Assembly: GCA_002733945.2 (NCBI GenBank)
Contig: NVXO02000012.1
Coordinates: 67,593-76,149 of the forward strand
From: Sulfurimonas sp.
GTDB lineage: Bacteria; Campylobacterota; Campylobacteria; Campylobacterales; Sulfurimonadaceae
Direction of reading: 5' to 3'
DNA: 8,557 nucleotides
The translations under genes and the position numbers were made by a program. Shown piece by piece: positions 1 through 6,014 of the stretch. A model generated the notes under the pieces. That model had not been told where the DNA came from, did not search any database, and saw nothing but the letters and a program-made list of their open reading frames with translations. The first letter of the stretch is position 1, and every line of letters begins with the position of its first letter.

Positions 1-174
1 TATAAAGAACTCATAACTTTCGTAGAAGACAGAGCAGGACAGGACAGACGTTATGCGATTGATGCAACTAAGCTTGAGACTGAGCTTGGCTGGAAAGCTA
101 ATGAGAACTTTGATAGTGGGATTGTTATTACTGTTGAATGGTATTTAGTAAAGTATAATAAGGAGAAAATATAA
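1..174 (+). CDS. rmlB: dTDP-glucose 4,6-dehydratase, C-terminal end (partial)
   Basis: This is the last 57 codons of a gene that starts before the window; the frame is open from base 1 and ends at TAA 172-174. The visible protein contains [15 protein letters not shown], then a KLETELGW segment, and ends with a TVEWYL block. These match the conserved C-terminus of RmlB/RfbB (the DRPGHDRRYAID, ELGW and TVxWYL blocks). The family converts dTDP-glucose to dTDP-4-keto-6-deoxyglucose in the cytoplasm, the second step toward dTDP-L-rhamnose and other dTDP-deoxysugars. The catalytic and NAD-binding parts lie outside the window. G+C here is clearly higher (24 of 60 in bases 1-60) than in the genes that follow. 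The RgpF-like gene downstream suggests that rhamnose is the end product, but dTDP-amino sugars cannot be excluded. Confidence 0.93.
   Translation, partial: YKELITFVEDRAGQDRRYAIDATKLETELGWKANENFDSGIVITVEWYLVKYNKEKI
160..165 (+). promoter_or_regulatory. Ribosome binding site of the methyltransferase
   Basis: AAGGAG lies 9 bases before the ATG at 175, inside the last codons of rmlB. It supports that start, which directly abuts the rmlB stop codon (TAA then ATG). Confidence 0.8.
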
Positions 175-813
175 ATGGATCAAGAATCATTGTATCATGA
201 AGGTGTTAGAGTTGAAATACTGGATTTTGTACCAAAAAAGTATGCAAAGGTTTTAGAAATAGGATGTGGAAGGGGTGGGTTTAGAAATAATTTATCTTCT
301 GATTGTGAATATTGGGGTATAGAACCATATGAAAAAGTTGCTAATACGGCAATTGAAAAATTAGATAAAGTACTAGTTGGTACATTTGATGAAGTTTTTG
401 ATGAGATCCCTAATGACTATTTTGATTTAATTATTTGCAATGATGTGATTGAACACATGGTTGATCATCATAGTTTTTATAAAAAGATAAGAACTAAATG
501 TACTGAGGATGCTTATATGATTGGTAGTATTCCTAATGTTAGATATGTAATGAATCTTTTTGAACTTTTAATTCAAAAAAATTGGCAATATAAAGAAGAG
601 GGGATTTTGGATAAAACACATTTGCGCTTTTTTACACTACAAAGTATTCATCATGATTTTAAAGTATTTAATTTTAAAATAGAAGAATTACATGGTATAA
701 ACAAGATGATATTTACAAAAAGAACTCTGTCTGGATGGATGATGAATATATTTCAAAAGATTTTAGGAAGTGATACGAAATATTTGCAATTTGGTTTTAG
801 AGTTAAATTGTGA
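175..813 (+). CDS. Class I SAM-dependent methyltransferase
   Basis: A 212-residue cytoplasmic protein with a Rossmann-type methyltransferase fold. Motif I, VLEIGCGRGGF, is at residues 26-36 and binds S-adenosylmethionine. The acidic end of the second strand is in GIEP (48-51). The next core motif, FDLIICNDVIEHM, is at 83-95, followed by a GSIPNVRY segment (117-124) and KTHLRFFT (147-154), which is frequent in methyltransferases of polysaccharide clusters. There is no signal peptide or clear membrane segment. The start is fixed by AAGGAG and by abutment to rmlB. Lying between rmlB and a flippase, it probably O-methylates a sugar of the repeat unit or caps the chain end; the acceptor cannot be read from sequence. 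The family call is secure, the substrate is not known. Confidence 0.9.
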   Translation: MDQESLYHEGVRVEILDFVPKKYAKVLEIGCGRGGFRNNLSSDCEYWGIEPYEKVANTAIEKLDKVLVGTFDEVFDEIPNDYFDLIICNDVIEHMVDHHSFYKKIRTKCTEDAYMIGSIPNVRYVMNLFELLIQKNWQYKEEGILDKTHLRFFTLQSIHHDFKVFNFKIEELHGINKMIFTKRTLSGWMMNIFQKILGSDTKYLQFGFRVKL

Positions 814-817
814 ATTG

Positions 818-2101
818 ATGAAAAATAAATATTTATCTAATATTTCGACAACATACTTATTAATGTTTATTCAGATGGGTATACCATTTTTACTACTACC
901 TTATATGGTTTTGAAACTAGGTAGTGACTTGTATGGTTTATGGATTTTATTTACTACTATTATTAGTTATTTAGGACTAAGTGGTTTTGGTTTTGGTACA
1001 ACATTTTTAAAAGAAGTCAGTAAAAATATTAATAAGTATAATTTAAATAAATATTTAAATACAACAATAGGCTTTTATATATTGATTTGTATCTTTTTAG
1101 TGCCTCTATTAATTTTTTTATATTTTAATTTAGATACATTATTTTTAATTAATAAGTTAGTTGTAGAAGAAGCTCAAATTTCTTTTGTATTATTTATCAT
1201 TACATTTATAGTTAATTTTCTTAGTAGTTTATTCAGTTCATTATTATTTGCAAAAAATTTTTTAAATCTACAAAATTATGTATCAATAGTAGCGAGTTTA
1301 ATATCAGCAATATTAATATATTTAACTTTATACTATGATTATTCAATAATTGCTTTATCATTAATAAACTTATTAGTAAGTATTTTTTCTTCTATTGTTA
1401 TATTATATATTACGAAGAAAAAGGTTAGATTTAAAATATCAAGAAAATATTTTGATTTTAATCTATTAAAAGAAATGTTTGTACCTAGCTTACATTATTT
1501 TATAATAACCGCATCTGCTATGATTATACTATACAGTGACAATATTATTATATCTTCATATATTGGATTAGAAGGTTTAGCAATCTATTCTATAGGCTAT
1601 AAGTTAGTTTCAATATCACAAATTTTTCTATTTAAAATAGTTGATATAATGATTCCTGATATTTCAATATTATATGAAACTAAAGAATATTTGAAATTAT
1701 TAAAATTACATAATAAAGTTTTTCTTGTATCCATATTACTTGCTGCTTTTGGCTATGGTATTTTATATTTTTATGGAATAGATTTTTTAAATTGGTGGGT
1801 TGGGAAAGACTTTGTGATAGATAAGAGTATCTTTAATTTATTTATATATTTTGCTATGATTCATTCTGGAATTCATGTAAGTGCAATTTTTTTAGTTGCG
1901 ATGGGTGAACATAAAGGTACATCATATATGACAATGATAGATGCTTTATTAAATATTATTTTATCTATTATATTACTTAAATCTTATGGTTTACTAGGTG
2001 TGGCATTAGGAACTTTAATAGCACATAGCTTAACTAGTGCTTGGTTTACAACTTGGTGGTTTTATAAAAAAGTTAAAAACAAACAACTAGAACACAATTA
2101 A
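818..2101 (+). CDS. wzx: Wzx-type lipid-linked oligosaccharide flippase (polysaccharide biosynthesis protein)
   Basis: A very hydrophobic 427-residue protein with roughly 12 predicted membrane segments and few charged residues outside loops. The N-terminus (a first helix containing IPFLLLPYM, then LKLGSDLYGLW and a GLSGFGFG segment) is the usual start of the polysaccharide synthase/MOP flippase family. Such proteins move undecaprenyl-diphosphate-linked glycan units from the inner to the outer face of the cytoplasmic membrane. I chose ATG 818, four bases after the methyltransferase stop. The frame stays open upstream to a GTG at 770, but that start would overlap the methyltransferase by 44 bases and add a non-hydrophobic leader. 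No good ribosome binding site precedes 818, so translation is probably coupled to the upstream gene. The gene is extremely AT-rich: bases 1321-1380 have 10 G+C of 60. Flippase function is inferred from family and context. Confidence 0.87.
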   Translation: MKNKYLSNISTTYLLMFIQMGIPFLLLPYMVLKLGSDLYGLWILFTTIISYLGLSGFGFGTTFLKEVSKNINKYNLNKYLNTTIGFYILICIFLVPLLIFLYFNLDTLFLINKLVVEEAQISFVLFIITFIVNFLSSLFSSLLFAKNFLNLQNYVSIVASLISAILIYLTLYYDYSIIALSLINLLVSIFSSIVILYITKKKVRFKISRKYFDFNLLKEMFVPSLHYFIITASAMIILYSDNIIISSYIGLEGLAIYSIGYKLVSISQIFLFKIVDIMIPDISILYETKEYLKLLKLHNKVFLVSILLAAFGYGILYFYGIDFLNWWVGKDFVIDKSIFNLFIYFAMIHSGIHVSAIFLVAMGEHKGTSYMTMIDALLNIILSIILLKSYGLLGVALGTLIAHSLTSAWFTTWWFYKKVKNKQLEHN

Positions 2102-2105
2102 AGAT

Positions 2106-2110
2106 GAGGA
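2106..2110 (+). promoter_or_regulatory. Ribosome binding site of the RgpF-like gene
   Basis: GAGGA sits 6 bases before the ATG at 2117, in the 15-base gap after the flippase. This is the longest intergenic gap in the window and holds no other element. Confidence 0.75.
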
Positions 2111-2116
2111 TAAATT

Positions 2117-2989
2117 ATGAATAAAAGAGCATGTGTTTTTGCACATTTTGATAAAGATAATATAGTTGATGAGTATGTATATTATTATTTAAAAGAACTA
2201 GTTATTATTACTGATAAGATAGTATTTGTAACAGTGTCAGATATTAATGCAGAACATGTGCAAAGATTAGAATTAATGAATATTGATGTGATAAAAAGAA
2301 ATAATATTGGATATGATTTTTACAGTTACAAAATTGGTATTCAAAATTTAAATTTAAATTTATATGATGAAGTGATTATTTGCAATGATAGTGCTTTTGG
2401 ACCGTTAATTCCCTTAGATGAACTTTTTAGTAAAATGAATAGTGTAAATTGTGATTTTTGGGGTATTACAGAAAGTAATTTAGTTGCATACCATGTTCAA
2501 AGTTATTTTATTGTCTATCGTAAAGCATTAGTTAATTCATCAATGTTTTATAAAAGTTGGAATGATATTGAAGTACTAGAAGATAAAAGTCAAATTATTG
2601 AAAAATATGAAATAGGCTTATCTCAATTATATATAAGAAATGGCTTCAATGGAACTGTTTATAAGAAAGATCATGTTCATAGAAAGACTTTAATTATATA
2701 TATGTTTAAATTATTACTCCAAGCTCCATCTAGACTATTTAGTTTTATCAAAGATCCTATTTTTTATGTAAATGTAATTGTTAAAAAACAATACAACGCT
2801 TCAGTCAATTTTTGGAAAAATTTATTAACAGAGGGAGATTTACCATTTCTAAAAAAATCATTAGTTACAGATAAAAAAGATGGGCAAGAAAATTATAAAA
2901 ATATAGAAATAATATTCCAAAATGATTCACAATATAATCAATATGATATTAAATTAATTGAAAACTATATGAAACGATTTAAGGATTAA
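2117..2989 (+). CDS. RgpF-family rhamnan synthesis protein (putative glycosyltransferase)
   Basis: A 290-residue protein that matches the rhamnan synthesis F (RgpF) family. The visible blocks are CVFAHFDKDNIVDEYV near the start (AHFD 9-12), a KRNNIGYDF segment (N63, GYDF 65-68), ICNDSAFGP (88-96), DFWGIT (113-118), HVQSYF (126-131), KYEIGLSQL (163-171) and a C-terminal PFLKKSL (243-249). There is no signal peptide; a hydrophobic patch near 192-211 could be membrane-associated. The family acts in building rhamnose-containing polysaccharides, as in streptococcal rhamnose-glucose polysaccharide, and is treated as a glycosyltransferase. From memory the streptococcal RgpF is about twice as long, so this is a short form. 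The rmlB remnant upstream supplies the logic for a dTDP-rhamnose donor. The linkage formed is unknown. Confidence 0.87.
   Translation: MNKRACVFAHFDKDNIVDEYVYYYLKELVIITDKIVFVTVSDINAEHVQRLELMNIDVIKRNNIGYDFYSYKIGIQNLNLNLYDEVIICNDSAFGPLIPLDELFSKMNSVNCDFWGITESNLVAYHVQSYFIVYRKALVNSSMFYKSWNDIEVLEDKSQIIEKYEIGLSQLYIRNGFNGTVYKKDHVHRKTLIIYMFKLLLQAPSRLFSFIKDPIFYVNVIVKKQYNASVNFWKNLLTEGDLPFLKKSLVTDKKDGQENYKNIEIIFQNDSQYNQYDIKLIENYMKRFKD
2345..2362 (+). repeat. In-frame hexamer repeat, three copies
   Basis: The hexamer AATTTA occurs three times in tandem inside the RgpF-like gene and encodes Asn-Leu three times (residues 77-82). The unit is a multiple of three, so a gain or loss of a copy would keep the frame. 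It is most likely chance in very AT-rich DNA. Confidence 0.6.
2981..2985 (+). promoter_or_regulatory. Ribosome binding site deciding a TTG start
   Basis: AAGGA lies 6 bases before TTG 2992, inside the last codons of the RgpF-like gene. It supports TTG as the true start: the next in-frame Met of the downstream gene is at residue 135, far inside a conserved domain. Confidence 0.75.
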
Positions 2990-2991
2990 GG

Positions 2992-4056
2992 TTGAAAATC
3001 CTATTTTTAACAAAATACAGTAACTTAGGTGCAAGTTCAAGGTATCGGTTCTACCAATTTTATGATTTTTTTGAAGAAAATGGTTTAGAATGTGTTACAC
3101 ATCCTTTTTTAACTGATAGTTACTTGAATAATTTATATAGTCAAAAATCTAATTTACTAAACATTTTAAAAGCATATATTAAAAGATTTTTAGTAATTTT
3201 TAGTGTATGGAAATATGATTTAGTAGTTATAGAGAAGGAAATATTCCCATATTTTCCAGCTATTTTTGAAAAAATATTTAAGTTTTTTTCGATTAAGTAT
3301 ATCGTTGATTATGATGATGCTCTATTCCATCAATATGACAAACATAATAAAAAACTTGTTAGAATTTTATTAGGGTCAAAAATTGCTTCAGTGATGAAAA
3401 ATGCGTCATTGGTACTAGCAGGTAATAAATACTTATCTGATTATGCTAAACATGCTGGAGCCAAAAATGTAAAGATTATTCCTACAGTGATTGATATTAA
3501 TAAGTATTCAGATAAAAAAATTATGGATAATGAAAAAATTATAATTGGTTGGATAGGAAGTCCATCTACTACAAAGTATGTATCTGGACTAGAAAGCGTA
3601 TTTTTAAAGCTAAAAGAGAAGTATAATATTCAAATTAGTCTAATTGGAGCCTCCAAATCCCCATTTGTTAAAATGCCAGTAGAAATGATTCCTTGGAGTG
3701 AAAAAACTGAAGTAGAAGAAATGAAAAAATTTGATATTGGTATTATGCCACTGATTGATAATTTTTGGGAAAAAGGTAAGTGTGGATTTAAACTTATACA
3801 ATACATGGGCTGTGCTTTACCTGTGGTAGGTTCCCCTGTGGGTGTAAATAGTGAAATTATAGACCATGGAGTAAATGGCTATTTAGCTTCTAGTAATTCA
3901 GAGTGGTTTGACTATTTAGAAAAACTTATAAAAGAAAAAAACTCACGTGTAAAACTGGGAATAAATGGAAAAGATAAAGTGAAATTAGATTATTCAAAAC
4001 AAGAACTTAAAAAACAGATTTTATCTTTATATACTAATGTGATTAATAGAATATGA
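2992..4056 (+). CDS. GT4-like glycosyltransferase (GT-B fold) with TTG start
   Basis: A 354-residue cytoplasmic, membrane-associated glycosyltransferase of the GT-B type. The N-terminal domain begins MKILFLTKYS and carries GASSRYR (13-19), a hallmark of a subgroup of group 1 transferases, and YIVDYDDALF (103-112). The C-terminal nucleotide-sugar domain begins near IGWIGSPST (185-193) and includes DIGIMPL (248-254), KGKCGFKLIQYM (261-272) and PVVGSPVGVN (277-286). The classical EX7E pair of GT4 enzymes is not kept: the two positions appear to be G262 and Q270. Translation starts at TTG, two bases after the preceding stop codon, and the gene overlaps the next one by four bases (ATGA). It adds a sugar to the lipid-linked repeat unit; donor and linkage cannot be inferred. 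Confidence 0.9.
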   Translation: MKILFLTKYSNLGASSRYRFYQFYDFFEENGLECVTHPFLTDSYLNNLYSQKSNLLNILKAYIKRFLVIFSVWKYDLVVIEKEIFPYFPAIFEKIFKFFSIKYIVDYDDALFHQYDKHNKKLVRILLGSKIASVMKNASLVLAGNKYLSDYAKHAGAKNVKIIPTVIDINKYSDKKIMDNEKIIIGWIGSPSTTKYVSGLESVFLKLKEKYNIQISLIGASKSPFVKMPVEMIPWSEKTEVEEMKKFDIGIMPLIDNFWEKGKCGFKLIQYMGCALPVVGSPVGVNSEIIDHGVNGYLASSNSEWFDYLEKLIKEKNSRVKLGINGKDKVKLDYSKQELKKQILSLYTNVINRI

Positions 4057-5156
4057 ACAAACTATTATTTGTTATTAATGTAGACTGGTTCTTTATCTCT
4101 CATTTTTTACCAGTTGCCATTGAATCGGTACGAAGAGGTGATGAAGTTCATTTAGCTTGTGGTTTAACAGATAAGAAAGAATATTTAGAAAGTTTTGGAT
4201 TTATAATTCATCCTTTAGAATTGTCTAGAGATGGAACTACTTTTGTTAAGGAGTTTAATTCTCTTATTGGTATATATAAAGTTATAAAAGCAGTCGCACC
4301 TTCTAAAGTGGAGTTTTTAACTATAAAGCCTGTTTTATATGGAGGCATAGTTTCTAAGTTTTTAAATGTAAACAAAAAAGTTTTTTATATTACTGGACTA
4401 GGCTATATATTTATTCAGAAAGGTTTTAAGGGGAGTATTATCAGAAATATTGTTAAGTTTTTATATTACATAGCTATTTCTGGTAAAAATTCTAAAGTTA
4501 TTACTGAGAACTCTTTTGATAAAAAATTATTGAGTGGTTTAAAGGCAATTGATGATTCACAAATTATAATTATTAGAGGTGCAGGTGTAGATTTATCTCA
4601 ATATGAGTATAAACCTGAACCATCTAATCGGGTGAAAGTTGTTATGGCATCAAGACTATTAAAAGACAAAGGCGTTTTTGAGTATATAGAAGGAGCAAAG
4701 ATATTGATAGACAAAGGTATTGAAGTTGATTTTGAGTTGTATGGGGATATTGATATTTACAATCCTGCAACATTGACTAGAAAAAATTTACAGAAGATCA
4801 CTCAAGAAGGGTATGTGAAACTGAAAGGTCATACTGATAAAATTGCTGAAGTATTCGCGGCTACAAATATTGTTGTACTCCCTTCATATCGTGAAGGCTT
4901 ACCTAAGGTTCTTGTTGAAGCATCATCTTGTGGTAGGGCTATAGTTACAACTGATGTACCTGGATGTAGAGATGCAATAGAACCTAACCTTACAGGTTTA
5001 CTTTGTGAAGTTAAAAATGTTTATTCTCTTGCCGAAAAAATTGAAAAATTAATTTTAGATGAAAGATTAAGAAAAAGTATGGGTAAAGAAGGACGAATTT
5101 TAGCCGAACGAGAATTTGATATAAATAAAATAGTTGTTAAGCATTTAGAGGTTTAG
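4053..5156 (+). CDS. GT4 family glycosyltransferase
   Basis: A 367-residue GT-B glycosyltransferase. The N-terminal acceptor domain starts with a FVINVDWFFISHFLP block (6-20) and includes FLTIKPVLYGG (88-98) and ITGLGYIF (113-120). The C-terminal donor domain has GAGVD (176-180), ASRLLKDKGVFEYI (199-212, with R201 and K206 as likely phosphate contacts), GHTDKIAEVFAATNIVVLPS (259-278) and EGLPKVLVE (281-289), which is the intact EX7E motif (E281, E289). The protein resembles transferases that extend amino-sugar-primed undecaprenyl-PP glycans in O-antigen and N-glycan clusters. Its position just before the initiating-sugar module makes it a candidate for the second-sugar transferase (inference). 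The ATG overlaps the previous stop (ATGA) and no ribosome binding site is visible, so translation is probably coupled. The C-terminus stops at KHLEV, slightly earlier than I would expect for relatives. Confidence 0.92.
   Translation: MNKLLFVINVDWFFISHFLPVAIESVRRGDEVHLACGLTDKKEYLESFGFIIHPLELSRDGTTFVKEFNSLIGIYKVIKAVAPSKVEFLTIKPVLYGGIVSKFLNVNKKVFYITGLGYIFIQKGFKGSIIRNIVKFLYYIAISGKNSKVITENSFDKKLLSGLKAIDDSQIIIIRGAGVDLSQYEYKPEPSNRVKVVMASRLLKDKGVFEYIEGAKILIDKGIEVDFELYGDIDIYNPATLTRKNLQKITQEGYVKLKGHTDKIAEVFAATNIVVLPSYREGLPKVLVEASSCGRAIVTTDVPGCRDAIEPNLTGLLCEVKNVYSLAEKIEKLILDERLRKSMGKEGRILAEREFDINKIVVKHLEV
5147..5151 (+). promoter_or_regulatory. Ribosome binding site of the ketoreductase/epimerase gene
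   Basis: AGAGG lies 8 bases before the ATG at 5160 and overlaps the last codons of the preceding glycosyltransferase. Confidence 0.65.
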
Positions 5157-5159
5157 AAA

Positions 5160-6014
5160 ATGAAAAAAATTTTACTGACGGGCTCAAGTGGATTTATAGG
5201 AAACTATTTTATTGATAAATATAGTAATGATTATGAGATAAATAGATTTTCATTTCTAAATGATGATATAAAACAATTAAACTTAAACAAAACAAACATA
5301 GTGATTCACCTCTCTGCTCTTGTGCATCAAATGGGTGGAGCGACTAAAGAAGAGTATGAACGAGTTAATGTTACACAAACACTAGAACTAGCTAAAAAGG
5401 CTAAAGCGAGTGGGGTAGAACATTTTGTTTTTATGAGTAGTATTAAAGTTTATGGTGAAGAGAGAGATGGCGTTTATAGTGAAAAGAGTGAATGTCATCC
5501 TCAAGATGAATATGGTATGAGTAAGTTAAAGGCAGAGAGAACCTTGCAGGAGCTTGAAGATGAACATTTTATAGTTTCTATCATAAGAACACCAATTGTT
5601 TATGGAGAGGGTGTAAAAGCAAATATTAAAAATTTGGTATCACTTGTAAAAAAAGTATCAGTGCTTCCTTTTGGCAGTATAAATAATAAACGTAGTATGG
5701 TCTACATTGGAAATTTGTGTCATTTAGTAGATGTAATAATTGCTCAAAAACAGAGTGGTATTTTCTTAGCAGCAGATGACAAGCCCTTAAGTACTACAAA
5801 ACTTATAGAACTGATTACTAGAGAGTTAGATAAAAAAGTGTACTTATTAAATATTCCATTTTTTCCATGGTTACTAAAAAAGCTCAAACCATCTTTTTAT
5901 AAACGCCTGTATGAGAGTTTAGAAGTTGATAACACTAAGACTAAAGAGATATTAAATCTAAAAAATCCTTATAGTGTTGAAGATGGAATCCGATATATGA
6001 TACGAGGTGAATAA
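5160..6014 (+). CDS. NAD(P)-dependent UDP-sugar 4-ketoreductase/epimerase, WbpV/WbpK-like
   Basis: A 284-residue extended short-chain dehydrogenase. The dinucleotide-binding motif TGSSGFIG is at 7-14. HLSALVHQMGG is at 50-60. The catalytic set is S94 (in SSIKVYG, 93-99), Y118 and K122 (YGMSK). A substrate-domain block, RTPIVYGEGVKANIKNLV, is at 143-160, followed by a GSINNKRSMVYIGNL stretch. This pattern and the order reductase, then WbpL-like transferase, then WbpM-like dehydratase match the wbpV-wbpL-wbpM and wbpK-wbpL-wbpM ends of Pseudomonas aeruginosa O-antigen clusters. There the enzyme reduces UDP-4-keto-6-deoxy-GlcNAc to UDP-QuiNAc (WbpV) or UDP-FucNAc (WbpK). I infer the same role here. 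Which product forms is not decidable by eye, and a GalE- or Gnu-like 4-epimerase remains possible. Confidence 0.85.
   Translation: MKKILLTGSSGFIGNYFIDKYSNDYEINRFSFLNDDIKQLNLNKTNIVIHLSALVHQMGGATKEEYERVNVTQTLELAKKAKASGVEHFVFMSSIKVYGEERDGVYSEKSECHPQDEYGMSKLKAERTLQELEDEHFIVSIIRTPIVYGEGVKANIKNLVSLVKKVSVLPFGSINNKRSMVYIGNLCHLVDVIIAQKQSGIFLAADDKPLSTTKLIELITRELDKKVYLLNIPFFPWLLKKLKPSFYKRLYESLEVDNTKTKEILNLKNPYSVEDGIRYMIRGE
6004..6009 (+). promoter_or_regulatory. Ribosome binding site of the WbpL-like gene
   Basis: GAGGTG lies 5 bases before ATG 6015, within the last codons of the ketoreductase. It supports the start that directly abuts the upstream TAA. Confidence 0.7.

Noticed and set aside
770..817. 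GTG start giving a flippase 16 residues longer
   Set aside because: It would overlap the methyltransferase by 44 bases, its purine-rich site touches the start codon, and the added residues do not fit the family N-terminus.
2102..2116. Possible promoter or terminator in the longest intergenic gap
   Set aside because: Only 15 bases long, with a ribosome binding site and no hairpin or room for -35 and -10 elements.
5160..6014. Simple UDP-galactose 4-epimerase (GalE) call
   Set aside because: The protein is shorter than typical GalE (about 340 residues), and the gene order with WbpL- and WbpM-like genes favours a 6-deoxy-HexNAc 4-ketoreductase. Epimerase activity is kept as an alternative only.
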